In this document: piece by piece, positions 46,327 through 55,786 of the stretch
Layout: each line of letters starts with the position of its first letter
Numbering within the stretch: position 1 is the first letter of the stretch
NCBI GenBank assembly: GCA_050250665.1
Contig: JBFWOF010000005.1
Coordinates: forward strand, 1-64,000
Direction: 5' to 3'
Length of the DNA: 64,000 bases
DNA from: JADKFD01 sp050250665
GTDB taxonomy: Bacteria > Pseudomonadota > Gammaproteobacteria > Xanthomonadales > SZUA-5
Position numbers and translations under genes: made by a program
The notes under the pieces: model-generated
Database searches by the model: none
Told to the model about the DNA's origin: nothing
What the model saw: the letters and a program-made list of their open reading frames with translations, nothing else

Positions 46327-49300
46327 GGTTGGCCATTCCAAGCCTGGGCGTGTGCCTGCTGCCGCTGGTGATGATGCTGAGCGGCTGCGAACCGTCGGCA
46401 CCGGCGATCGATGCCCGAACCATCGCCATCAACAATGAAGCGGTCGGACTGATGGGGCAATACCGCAACGAGGAAGCGCGGCTGCTGTTCTCGGAGCTGG
46501 TCCAGACTCATCCCGAACAGACTGAACTGCGGGTCAATCTGGCCATCGCGACGCTGAACCGGCAACGCGCGGGCGATGAGGAAGCGGCGCTGGCCATCGC
46601 CCGCGATACGCTGAAGCAGGACCCCGCGCAGCTGCGTGCGCGCTACGTGGCGGGATTGGCGGAGCTGTATCTGGGTCGGGTGGAAGCGGCAGCGGTGGAA
46701 CTCGACGCGGTGGCGGATGCCATCGCCGACGATGCCCACGCCAGCTACTTTGCCGCCCAGGCTGCGTCCCAGCTGGGCCGTGCTGAGCGCGCACAGATGC
46801 TCTATCGACGCGCGCTCGTGACCGATCCCTATCTGCGCAGCGCCTACTACGGCATCGCCCAGCTGCTGCGTCAGAACGGTGATGCCGACGGCGCCCGCGA
46901 GATGCTGCGCGACTATCAGAAACTGCAGGGCAACCCACGCGCGCATCTGGCCGAGTTCCGCTACACCCGCATGGGCCCGCTGGCCGAGGCCCAGGTCATC
47001 GGCAATCCGCAGCCCGCCAGGGCAGCCCTCCCCGAAGGGCCAGTGTTTGCCGATGCCACAGAGCTGGCGCCGGCGGATCTGGTCGGCGCGGGACTGAGCC
47101 TGACCACGGCCGATTTCGATGGCGACGGCCGACTGGATCTGTTTCTGGCGGGCGGCGAACACCAGGGCAACCGACTCTGGCGCGGCATCGACGGCGGTTT
47201 TGCCGGTCTCGCCGGGCATCCGCTGACCGAGGTCGAGAACGTGCGCGCCGCGGCCTGGGGCGATGTCGACAATGACGGTCGGCTGGATCTGTATCTCTGT
47301 CGCGACGGCAGCAATCAGCTGGGCGCGATCGACCTGGAGTCGTGGGCGGATGTCGCCACAGCCTCGGGTCTGGCTGATGCCCGCAGCTGTGTCGATGCCG
47401 CGATGATCGATGCCGATCACGATGGGGATCTGGACATCCATGTGCTCAATGCCGGGGGCGGCAATGAGCTCTACAGCAACAATCTGGACGGCAGTTTCCG
47501 AGCGCTGAGCGAGTCCTCGCGTTTGCTGGCTGGCGACCAGCGCAGCGGCCGGCAGCTGCTGGTCGGCGATTTTGACGCCGACCGTGATGCCGATCTGTTG
47601 CTGATCCCCGCTTCGCCACCGCCGCAGTTGCTGCTCAATGACCGGCTCTGGGACTACCGCGAGGACACTGGCATCGCGTCCATCAGCCAGGCTGACTGGC
47701 GCGCCGCGACGCTGGCCGATCCGCTCGCGCGCGGCAAGCCCTGGTTGATCACGGTAGACGCCGATGGCCAACTGCAGTCGCTGGATTTGAAGGCGCCGGA
47801 CAGCGCCCGAATGCTGGCCACCAGCAGCCTGCCGGTGGCCGAGCGTCCACAGCTGATCGCCCAGGATTTCGACGGCGATGGCAGCACCGACATCCTGCTG
47901 TGGAATGCGCACGGCTGGGAGCTGTATGGCTTTGACGACCAGGCGCAAAGGCTGCGCCTTCTACAGAGCACGCAGATCCCGCTGCTGGCTCTGACCGCCT
48001 ATCTGCGCGAGCCGGGCCTCGGTCCGGAACTGGTGGGCGTGGTCTCGGCGGATCAGGGTTCCAGGCTGGTGCGCTGGCCGGCCGGCCCCGGTCGCTACGG
48101 CTTTCTGGCGCTGGCTCCGAGCGGCCGCGCCGATGCGGGCGAAGGCACCCGCTCCAATGCCTCGGGCCTCGGAACCACGGTGTTGCTGCGGGTGGCTGAT
48201 CGCTGGAGCATCGTCGATCAACTCGACCGCGACTCGGCGCCAGGGCAAAGCCTGCAGCCATTGGCAATCGGGCTAGGCGGTGCCAGCCAGGCGGATTTCG
48301 TCGAGCTGCAATGGAGTGACGGCGTCTACCAGACCGAGCTGGCGCTGGCCGGCGGACAACTGCACGCCATCGCCGAAGAACAGCGGCAACTGGCCAGCTG
48401 TCCGGTGCTGTTCGCCTGGAATGGCGAGCGCTTCGAGTTCGTCAGTGATGTCCTGGGCGTAGGCGGCATCGGCTTTTTCCTCGCGCCCGGGGTCTATTCC
48501 GAGCCGCGACCGTGGGAATTCTTCAAACTCCCGCAGGGTGCCCTGCAGCCGCGCGATGGCCGCTATCAGCTCAAGATCACCGAGCCGATGGAAGAAGCGG
48601 CTTATCTCGATTCGGCGCGGCTACATGTCTACGATCTGCCGCCGGGGTGGGATCTGAGCCTGGATGAGCGCATGCACACCGGCGGTGGTCCGGCGCCCGC
48701 CGGTACGCCGATCTACTTCCGTGCAAGCGATGTGCTGCCGCTGCGGCGCGTGCTCGACGGCCGGGGGCAGTCGCTGGACGAGGACTTGGCGCTGGCGGAC
48801 GCGAAAGCGGTCGATCCGGGCGTGCTGGACCTGCGCTTCATCGGCCGATTGGCCGAGGAGCAACGGATCGAGCTGGAACTGGCGCAGCCGATCGCCGATG
48901 CCCGCGGGTTGGCGCTGGTGGCCGATGCCTGGGTCGAATATCCCTACTCGCAGACCGTGTTCGCCGCCTGGCAGGCGGGCGCCGACTACACGTCTTTCAG
49001 TCTGGAGGCGCGCGTTCATGGCCGCTGGCAGCCGGTCCATGCCCAGTTCGGCTATCCGGCGGGCATGCCGCGCGAATTCAGCCTGCCGCTGGATGCCGTT
49101 CCGGCCGGCAGCGATGCCATGCGCCTGCGCGGCAATCTGGAAGTCTATTGGGACCGTATCCGCTTGATTCAGTCGCAGCCCGCACCGGTCGAGCTTCGCC
49201 ACCAGCTGCTGCCGCCGATTCAGGCCCAGGTGGCGCGCATCGGCTTTCCCAAACGCAGCACGCTGGCGCAGCGGCGCCCGCATTACGACTATGACGATCG

Positions 49301-49628
49301 CTCGGCCTTCTGGGACACGCGCTACATGGCGGGCGACTACACTGCTTTTGGCCCGGCTCTGGAACTGGTGGCGCAGACCGACGACGCCCTGGCCATCATC
49401 GGCCCGGGCGACGAGATACACCTCGAATTCGAAGCCCTGACCGACCCGCCGCTGGGCTGGCGCCGCGTGCTGGTGCTGGAAACCCGCGGCTATGCCAAGG
49501 ACATGGATTTGTACACCCGCGACGGTGAGACCATCGGCCCACTGCCGCGTACGCCGGGGATACCCGATGCAGCCCGGCGCGATGATCTGAACCGCCGGTA
49601 CAACACCCGCTTTCAGGATGGACGCTGA
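46323..49628 (+). CDS. TPR / FG-GAP / UnbV-like lipoprotein
   Basis: An 1101-residue envelope lipoprotein, with lipobox LSGC placing the lipidated Cys at residue 22. Residues about 35-210 are TPRs. Residues about 240-590 are a beta-propeller of FG-GAP/VCBS repeats with Ca-binding loops such as DFDGDGRLDLFLAG, DVDNDGRLDLYLC and DADHDGDLDIHVL. Residues about 610-710 resemble the ASPIC/UnbV module (LGTTVLLRVADRW, LAIGLGGASQADFVELQWSD). The last about 390 residues have no clear name. A TTG start overlaps the nitrilase-like gene; the stop overlaps the cytochrome gene by one base. The function is not established. Confidence 0.85.
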   Translation: MRLAIPSLGVCLLPLVMMLSGCEPSAPAIDARTIAINNEAVGLMGQYRNEEARLLFSELVQTHPEQTELRVNLAIATLNRQRAGDEEAALAIARDTLKQDPAQLRARYVAGLAELYLGRVEAAAVELDAVADAIADDAHASYFAAQAASQLGRAERAQMLYRRALVTDPYLRSAYYGIAQLLRQNGDADGAREMLRDYQKLQGNPRAHLAEFRYTRMGPLAEAQVIGNPQPARAALPEGPVFADATELAPADLVGAGLSLTTADFDGDGRLDLFLAGGEHQGNRLWRGIDGGFAGLAGHPLTEVENVRAAAWGDVDNDGRLDLYLCRDGSNQLGAIDLESWADVATASGLADARSCVDAAMIDADHDGDLDIHVLNAGGGNELYSNNLDGSFRALSESSRLLAGDQRSGRQLLVGDFDADRDADLLLIPASPPPQLLLNDRLWDYREDTGIASISQADWRAATLADPLARGKPWLITVDADGQLQSLDLKAPDSARMLATSSLPVAERPQLIAQDFDGDGSTDILLWNAHGWELYGFDDQAQRLRLLQSTQIPLLALTAYLREPGLGPELVGVVSADQGSRLVRWPAGPGRYGFLALAPSGRADAGEGTRSNASGLGTTVLLRVADRWSIVDQLDRDSAPGQSLQPLAIGLGGASQADFVELQWSDGVYQTELALAGGQLHAIAEEQRQLASCPVLFAWNGERFEFVSDVLGVGGIGFFLAPGVYSEPRPWEFFKLPQGALQPRDGRYQLKITEPMEEAAYLDSARLHVYDLPPGWDLSLDERMHTGGGPAPAGTPIYFRASDVLPLRRVLDGRGQSLDEDLALADAKAVDPGVLDLRFIGRLAEEQRIELELAQPIADARGLALVADAWVEYPYSQTVFAAWQAGADYTSFSLEARVHGRWQPVHAQFGYPAGMPREFSLPLDAVPAGSDAMRLRGNLEVYWDRIRLIQSQPAPVELRHQLLPPIQAQVARIGFPKRSTLAQRRPHYDYDDRSAFWDTRYMAGDYTAFGPALELVAQTDDALAIIGPGDEIHLEFEALTDPPLGWRRVLVLETRGYAKDMDLYTRDGETIGPLPRTPGIPDAARRDDLNRRYNTRFQDGR

Positions 49629-52432
49629 TGTCTGAAACCAAACCGGTCCGTCGCGCCCAACGCGCCGTAGGCCCACGTCTGCGCTGGCTGCTGATCGCCG
49701 TGCTGGCACTGTTCACGCTGCTGGCGGTCAATTCGGCCTATCTGGGCTCGATCACGCTGCTGGAATGGCTGAACGGCCAGACCTATCAGGACTACACCTA
49801 TCAGCTGATGTTCCTGTTCCATCTGCTGGTGGGCCTGCTGTTCGTGCTGCCGGCGCTGGTGTTCATCGGCGTGCACATGCGCAACACCTGGCGGCGGCCC
49901 AATCGCCGGGCGGTCTATGCCGGCCTCGGCCTGTTTGCGGCGGTGCTGATCCTGCTGCTCAGCGGTGTGCTACTCGTGCGCTTCGAGGGTTTCGATCTGG
50001 GCCTGCCGGCGCTGCGCGAGAGCGCCTACTGGGCGCATGTTGCCGCGCCACTGGCCTGCCTGTGGCTGTTCGTGCTGCATCGTCTAGCCGGTCCGCGCAT
50101 CCGCTGGCGCGCCGGACTAGGCGTGGCAGCGGTGGGACTGCTCTTTGCCGGCGGCATGGCCCTGCTGCAGCTGCAGGATCCGCGCGAATGGAATCAGGTC
50201 GGACGCACCGGCGTTGCTGATTTCACCCCCGCGCTGGTGCGCTCGGCCACCGGCAACAACATCCCGGCGCAAACCCTGATGCGCGATGGCTATTGCAAGG
50301 AGTGCCACGCCGAAGCGCACGATCAGTGGAGCCAGAGCGTGCATCGCTTCGCCTCCTTCAACAATCCGGTGTATCTGATGTCGGTGCGCAACACCCGCGA
50401 GGCGATGCTCAAGCGCGACGGCAGTGTGCGCGGTGCGCGCTTCTGCGCCGGCTGTCATGATCTGGTGCCGCTGCTCAGCGGCGCCTTCGACGACCCGGAC
50501 TTCGACGACGTCAATCACCCCACGGCGCATGCCGGCATCACCTGCACCTCCTGCCACGCCATCACCCATATCAACAGCGTGCGCGGCAATGCCGACTTCA
50601 CCATCGAGGAGCCGATCCACTATCCCTTCGCCTTCAGCGACAGCCCGCTGATGGCCGGGCTCAGCCGGCAACTGGTCAAGGCCAATCCCGATTTCCACAA
50701 GAAGACCTTCCTGAAGCCGCTGCACCGCAATGCCGAGTTCTGCGGCAGCTGCCACAAGGTCAATCTGCCGCAGACCCTGAATCACTACAAATGGCTGCGC
50801 GGGCAGAACCATTACGACAGTTTCCGCCTGAGCGGCGTGTCCGGCCACGGCGTGACCAGTTTCTACTACCCGCCGAAGGCCAAGGCCAATTGCAACGGCT
50901 GTCATATGCCGCTGAAGGAATCGACCGATTTCGCTGCACGCGACTTCGATGGCAGCGGTCAGCGCAGCATCCACCGTCATGATTTCGCCGCCGCCAACAC
51001 CGCCCTGCCCTATCTGCTGGGTCTGGATCAGCAGACCATCGCAGACCGCCGCGAGACGCTGCGGACCGCGCTGCGGGTGGATCTGATGGGCGTGCGCGAG
51101 GGCGAGCGCATCGATGATCCGCTGATTGCCCCGCTACGTCCCGAGATTCCGGCGCTGCGCCCCGGCCGCAGCTATCTGCTGCAGATCGTGGTGCGTACCA
51201 CCGGCATGGGCCACAGCTTCACCGAAGGCACGGCCGACTCCAACGAAGTCTGGGTGGAAGTGCGGGCCGAGCATCAGGGGAAGTTGATCGCCCACAGCGG
51301 CGGCCTCGATCCGCAGACGCTGGCGGTCGATCCCTGGTCGCATTTCATCAATGCCTACGTGCTCGACCGCAACGGCCAGCGCATCGACCGGCGCAACGCC
51401 GAGGACATCTTCATCCCCCTCTACAACCACCAGATTCCGCCGGGCGCGGCGGATCTGCTGCACTACCGCCTGGATGTGCCGGCTGATGCCGCCGGTGAGA
51501 TCGAGGTCAGCGTGCGCGTGCACTATCGCAAGTTCGACACCACGCTGATGCGCTACGTCGACAGCACCGTCTATCACAGCAATCCGCTGCCGATCATCAC
51601 GCTGGCCGAGGACCAGCTGGTGTTTCCGGTGGGCGTGGACGCGACTGTGCGCCGGGTGGACGACAGTGCCATCCCGCTGTGGCAACGCTGGAACGATTTC
51701 GGCATTGGAGCCCTGCGCAAACCCGAACGCCGGCAGCTGCGTCAGGCCGAGGAAGCCTTCACCCAGGTCGAAGCGCTGGGCCGTGGCGATGGTGCCCTGA
51801 ATCTGGCTCGGGTGTATCTGGAGGAAGGCCGCTTGCCCGAGGCGGCACAGGCGCTGAACCGCGCCAGTCGGGCGCAGGAAGCACCAGCGCCATGGTCGCT
51901 GGCCTGGTTTGGCGCCATGGTGCTGAAGCAGGAAGGCCAGCTGCCGCAGGCCCTGGAAGCGCTCAATGGACTGGTCGAGAACCGCTTTCCCGGCGCACGC
52001 GAGCGCGGTTTCGATTTCTCCCGCGACAACCGTCTGCTCGACGAACTGGGACTGACCTGGATGGAGCTGGCGAAGAGCGCGCGCGGTGAGGCCGCCGCCG
52101 GGCAGCGCAAGGCAGCCCTCATTCAGGCGCGCGACTGGTTCGAGCGCAGCCTGCTCCAGGATCCGGAAAACGCCAGTGCCCACTACAACCTGGAACAGAT
52201 CTACAAGCAGCTCGGCGACGATGAGCTTGCAAGTCAGCACGGCGAACTGCACGCCACCTACAAGGTCGACGAAAACGCCCGCGATCAAGCCATCAGCGCC
52301 GCCCGCGCCCGCGACGCCGCCGCCCGCCACGCCGCCGATGCCGTGGTCATCTACGATCTGCAGCGCGCCGGTGCCGAGGGCTATGCGCAGCAGGTGGTGG
52401 AATGGGCGCCAGACCAGGAGCAGGCTCCATGA
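49628..52432 (+). CDS. membrane-anchored pentaheme cytochrome c with TPR domain
   Basis: A 934-residue protein. About five N-terminal helices (residues 20-180) contain His65, His83, His137 and His151; H137/H151 have the 14-residue spacing of b-type heme helices. Five CxxCH c-heme motifs follow: 223-227, 273-277, 306-310, 372-376 and 422-426, in a cytochrome c-554-like arrangement. A beta-rich domain (about 500-690) and TPRs (about 710-880) end the protein. It may take electrons from quinol at the membrane and pass them to periplasmic acceptors. Start TGATG overlaps the lipoprotein gene. Confidence 0.88.
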   Translation: MSETKPVRRAQRAVGPRLRWLLIAVLALFTLLAVNSAYLGSITLLEWLNGQTYQDYTYQLMFLFHLLVGLLFVLPALVFIGVHMRNTWRRPNRRAVYAGLGLFAAVLILLLSGVLLVRFEGFDLGLPALRESAYWAHVAAPLACLWLFVLHRLAGPRIRWRAGLGVAAVGLLFAGGMALLQLQDPREWNQVGRTGVADFTPALVRSATGNNIPAQTLMRDGYCKECHAEAHDQWSQSVHRFASFNNPVYLMSVRNTREAMLKRDGSVRGARFCAGCHDLVPLLSGAFDDPDFDDVNHPTAHAGITCTSCHAITHINSVRGNADFTIEEPIHYPFAFSDSPLMAGLSRQLVKANPDFHKKTFLKPLHRNAEFCGSCHKVNLPQTLNHYKWLRGQNHYDSFRLSGVSGHGVTSFYYPPKAKANCNGCHMPLKESTDFAARDFDGSGQRSIHRHDFAAANTALPYLLGLDQQTIADRRETLRTALRVDLMGVREGERIDDPLIAPLRPEIPALRPGRSYLLQIVVRTTGMGHSFTEGTADSNEVWVEVRAEHQGKLIAHSGGLDPQTLAVDPWSHFINAYVLDRNGQRIDRRNAEDIFIPLYNHQIPPGAADLLHYRLDVPADAAGEIEVSVRVHYRKFDTTLMRYVDSTVYHSNPLPIITLAEDQLVFPVGVDATVRRVDDSAIPLWQRWNDFGIGALRKPERRQLRQAEEAFTQVEALGRGDGALNLARVYLEEGRLPEAAQALNRASRAQEAPAPWSLAWFGAMVLKQEGQLPQALEALNGLVENRFPGARERGFDFSRDNRLLDELGLTWMELAKSARGEAAAGQRKAALIQARDWFERSLLQDPENASAHYNLEQIYKQLGDDELASQHGELHATYKVDENARDQAISAARARDAAARHAADAVVIYDLQRAGAEGYAQQVVEWAPDQEQAP

Positions 52433-52456
52433 GTTGCTGGGCCCAGCCCATTGCTG

Positions 52457-52556
52457 GCGTCATTGCGAGGCGCGCAGCGACGAAGCAATCCAGTGCTTCT
52501 GCAGCGGTGCATCTGGATTGCTTCCCCCGGATCAAGTCCGGGGTCGCAATGACGCC
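52457..52556. repeat. family-5 dispersed palindromic repeat
   Basis: GCGTCATTGCGAGGCGCGCA... and CCGGGGTCGCAATGACGCC form an inverted pair around a GAAGCAATCCAG / CTGGATTGCTTC core. Two 115-base near copies lie at 58918-59032 and 59092-59206. It separates the cytochrome gene from the CRTAC1 gene. Confidence 0.75.
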
Positions 52557-52601
52557 GGTCACCGGCTACGCCTTTTCTCCGATCTCAACGGGTAGCGCTC
52601 A

Positions 52602-54455
52602 ATGAACCACTCCCCCGAAACCCCCGAGCAAGAGCCGGAACAGGACGACCACATCATCGGCGCGGCTTTCCGCTGGTCGCTGCTGGCGATACTGGGGCTG
52701 GCTCTGCTGGTGGCGGTGGCGCTGGGCATTCGCGCCTGGCTCAAGCCGGCGGTCGTCGAACCCGTGGCCAGTGCCCAGGCCGATCTGGACAGCCTGCTCA
52801 AGCCCTCCGCCCTGCCCCCGCTGCCGGCGATTCCGTTTACCGATATCACCGTCGCTGCCGGCATCGATTTCAGCCATCGCAACGGCGCCACCGGCGAGCG
52901 CCTGCTCCCGGAGACCATGGGCGGCGGCGTGGCTTTCTTCGACGTCGATCAGGACGGCGATCAGGATCTGTTGCTGGTCGATTCTGGGCCCTGGCCCGAT
53001 CAGGCGGCCGGAGACTGGGTCGGTGCCTTGCGCCTGTATCGCAATGAGAATGGCGCCCGTTTCACCGAGATCACCGCGCAGAGTGGTCTTGCCGGCATCC
53101 AGGCCTACGGCATGGGTGTGGCCATCGGCGACTACAATGGCGACAGCTGGCCGGACGTCTTCCTGAGTGCACTCGGCAGCAACCATCTCTTCCGCAACGA
53201 CAAGGGCCGGTTCACGGACGTGACCAAGAATGCCGGTGTTGCCGGCGAGGCCACGCGCTGGAGCAGCAGTGCCGGCTTCGTCGACTATGACCGCGATGGC
53301 CAGCTCGATCTGATCGTCGTCAACTACGTCGACTGGAGCCGCGAGCGCGATTTTGCCGTGGACTATCGCCTGGACGGCATCGATCGCGCTTACGGGCCGC
53401 CGACCAATTTCCCGGGCACCCAGAATTATCTGTACCACAACCTCGGCGACGGCCGCTTCGAGGAGGTCGGCGCAGCCGCCGGACTGCACGTGGTCCAGGC
53501 CGACGGAGCATCCGCCGTCGGCAAGGGACTGGCGCTGCTGACCGAAGATCTGGACGGGGACGGCTGGACCGATATCGTCATCGCCAACGACACCGTCCGC
53601 AATTTCGTGTTCCGCAACCTCGGCGAGCGCGGCGGCTTCGAGGAAGTCGGCGAAGGCTGGGGCCTCGGCTACGACCGCAATGGCCTGGCCACCGGTGCCA
53701 TGGGCATCGATTCCGGATCGGTGCTCGACGATGGTTCGCGCGCCATTGCCATCGGCAATTTCGCCAACGAGATGACCTCCTTCTATGTCAGCCAGGGCGA
53801 CCCCACCCAATATGCAGACGAAGCCATTGTCTCCGGTATCGGCCCTTCGTCGCGGCTGGCGCTGAGCTTTGGACTGTTCTTCTTCGATGCCGATCTGGAC
53901 GGGCGCCTGGACCTGCTGCAGGCCAATGGCCATGTCGAGAACGAGATCCAGCGTGTGCAGGCCAGCCAGCACTATGCGCAGCCGCCGCAACTCTACTGGA
54001 ATTGCGGTAGCGCCTGCCCCAATCCGATGGTGGAACTACCGGCCGACAAGCTCGGCGATCTGCCGCAGCCGATGGTCGGCCGCGGCGCCGCCTACGCCGA
54101 TATCGATGGCGACGGCGATCTGGACGTGGTGCTGACCCAGATCGGCGCTGCACCGCGACTGCTGCGCAATGACCAGCAGCTCGCCGGTCACTGGCTGCGC
54201 GTGAAGCTGGTCGGCCAATCGCCCAACACCGAGGCTCTGGGCGCACGCGTGGAATTGCGCGCCGGCGGCCGGGTGCAGAGCCGCTCGGTCAGTCGCAATC
54301 GCAGCTATCTGTCGCAGACGGAGCTGCCAGTGACCTTCGGGCTGGGCCAGGCAACAGCGATCGAATCCCTGCGCGTGATCTGGCCGGATGGGCAGGTGCA
54401 GGAGGTGGCGCCGCCGCCGGTCGATCAGATGCTGGTGGTCAATCAAGGTCATTAG
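52602..54455 (+). CDS. membrane-anchored CRTAC1 family protein (FG-GAP/UnbV)
   Basis: A 617-residue protein anchored by one N-terminal helix (residues about 26-46, WSLLAILGLALLVAVALG), with the bulk outside the membrane. Residues about 85-470 are FG-GAP repeats (DVDQDGDQDLLLVD, VDYDRDGQLDLIVVNYVDW, FFDADLDGRLDLLQANG). The C-terminal about 100 residues carry the ASPIC/UnbV module (LRVKLVGQSPNTEALGARVE, SRNRSYLSQTELPVTFGLG, IWPDGQVQEV). CRTAC1-type proteins bind calcium and are thought to mediate extracellular contacts; no enzyme activity is shown. It belongs by context to the cytochrome group. Confidence 0.9.
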   Translation: MNHSPETPEQEPEQDDHIIGAAFRWSLLAILGLALLVAVALGIRAWLKPAVVEPVASAQADLDSLLKPSALPPLPAIPFTDITVAAGIDFSHRNGATGERLLPETMGGGVAFFDVDQDGDQDLLLVDSGPWPDQAAGDWVGALRLYRNENGARFTEITAQSGLAGIQAYGMGVAIGDYNGDSWPDVFLSALGSNHLFRNDKGRFTDVTKNAGVAGEATRWSSSAGFVDYDRDGQLDLIVVNYVDWSRERDFAVDYRLDGIDRAYGPPTNFPGTQNYLYHNLGDGRFEEVGAAAGLHVVQADGASAVGKGLALLTEDLDGDGWTDIVIANDTVRNFVFRNLGERGGFEEVGEGWGLGYDRNGLATGAMGIDSGSVLDDGSRAIAIGNFANEMTSFYVSQGDPTQYADEAIVSGIGPSSRLALSFGLFFFDADLDGRLDLLQANGHVENEIQRVQASQHYAQPPQLYWNCGSACPNPMVELPADKLGDLPQPMVGRGAAYADIDGDGDLDVVLTQIGAAPRLLRNDQQLAGHWLRVKLVGQSPNTEALGARVELRAGGRVQSRSVSRNRSYLSQTELPVTFGLGQATAIESLRVIWPDGQVQEVAPPPVDQMLVVNQGH

Positions 54456-54474
54456 CCCCGGCAGTTCGCTCTCG

Positions 54475-54672
54475 GTGGGAGCGGGCTCTGCCCGCGACAG
54501 ACAGGCCCGGCGAGCGGTCGTGACCCCGGACTTCGCGGAGGGTTCGTCAACCTTGTCGCGGCTGAAGCCGCTCCCACAGGGCTTGCACTCGTGACGGTGG
54601 CGAGCCGCCTTTGTCCGCGATCGATGACCGTCAAGCAGAAGTAGGTCACGTTGGCCCGCAGGGCCTACGTGA
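54475..54672. repeat. family-3 and family-4 REP repeats
   Basis: A family-3 pair runs from GTGGGAGCGGGCTCTGCCCG (54475) to TCGCGGCTGAAGCCGCTCCC (AC at 54577); a family-4 hairpin (54640-54672) follows. The latter contains the TAG stop of the aminotransferase gene (54665-54667). Confidence 0.7.
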
Positions 54673-55786
54673 CGACCCCCACCTGCCGCAAAAGCTCCGC
54701 ACACACCCGGTCCACCTGCTCCTCGCTCATGGCCGGGAACAGCGGCAAGGCCAGACAGCGGCTGCCTGCATCTTCGGTCACTGCCAGATCCAGAGATCGA
54801 TGCCGATCGCGATGGAAGGGCAGCTGGTGCACCGGCGGGAAATACACATTGCAGCCGATGCCCAGCGCACGCAGGCCGGCGATCACCGCATCGCGCCGCG
54901 GCGCCAGCGCTCGCTGCAGCCGAATCGGATAGGTGAACCAGGCGATTTCGTCACCGGCGGCCACCGGCGCGGGTAGCTGCAGACGCTCGTCCCCGGCCAG
55001 GCGCTCTCGATAGGCCTCGGCCAGCGCTCGACGCCTGAGCAATGAAGCCTGCAGCCGCAGCAACTGCACCCGCCCCAGCGCCGCATGAAATTCGGACAGT
55101 CGCGCGCTGTGACCGGGCAAATCCTGCAATCGACTGCCGCTGTCCGGATCGAAGCCCTGGTTGCGCAACTGCCGGCAGCGCAGCAGCAGCTCCGGATCGT
55201 TCGCCAGCAGCGCCCCACCCTCACCGGTGGCGACCGGCTTGTTGGGATAGAACGCCACCGCACCCAGATCGCCCAAGCCACCAACCGCCCGCCCCTGCCA
55301 GCGCGCACCAATGGCTTCGCAGGCATCTTCGATGACGGCCAGTCGGTGACGCTGCGCCAGGGCCAGGATCGGCGCCATCGGCGCCGGCCGTCCGAACAGG
55401 TGCACCGGCAGGATCGCCCGCGTGCGCGGGCCTATCGCCGCCTCGATGGCGGTCGGACTGATGTTCAGATCGGTGGCATCGACATCGACCAGCACTGGCG
55501 ATGCACCTGCGCCGAGAATGGCATTGACCGAACCGACAAAAGTGTAGGCCGGCGTGATCACTTCGGCGCCCGGACCGATGCCCAGCGCTTCCAGCGCGAT
55601 CTGCAGGGCCATGGTGCCGGAATTGGTCGCCACCGCGGCGTTGGTGCCGATCAGCGCCGCGAGTTCGCGCTCGAAGGCCGGCAGCTGCTCGCCAAAGCTC
55701 CAGTGGCCGCTGCGCAGCACGGCCAACAGCGCCTGTTCCTCTTCCAGCGCCCACTCGGGCGAGGCCAGCGGAATCTCACTCGCCAT
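54665..55786 (-). CDS. DegT/DnrJ/EryC1/StrS sugar aminotransferase
   Basis: A 373-residue PLP aminotransferase transferring amino groups to nucleotide-linked keto sugars. Features: ATNSGTMALQIALEALGIG, VITPAYTFVGSVNAILGAGA, PVHLFGRPAPM, EDACEAIGARW and the PLP lysine region FYPNKPVATGEGG. The ATG at 55786 fits the family; longer starts overlap the epimerase gene more. Its last residues (VVT) and stop lie in a REP hairpin. It overlaps the upstream epimerase gene by 11 bases and is likely co-translated. Confidence 0.92.
   Translation of the reverse strand: MASEIPLASPEWALEEEQALLAVLRSGHWSFGEQLPAFERELAALIGTNAAVATNSGTMALQIALEALGIGPGAEVITPAYTFVGSVNAILGAGASPVLVDVDATDLNISPTAIEAAIGPRTRAILPVHLFGRPAPMAPILALAQRHRLAVIEDACEAIGARWQGRAVGGLGDLGAVAFYPNKPVATGEGGALLANDPELLLRCRQLRNQGFDPDSGSRLQDLPGHSARLSEFHAALGRVQLLRLQASLLRRRALAEAYRERLAGDERLQLPAPVAAGDEIAWFTYPIRLQRALAPRRDAVIAGLRALGIGCNVYFPPVHQLPFHRDRHRSLDLAVTEDAGSRCLALPLFPAMSEEQVDRVCAELLRQVGVVT

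Noticed and set aside
46245..47948. 567-codon antisense frame opposite the lipoprotein gene
   Set aside because: Its composition mirrors the FG-GAP repeats; there is no independent start or motif.
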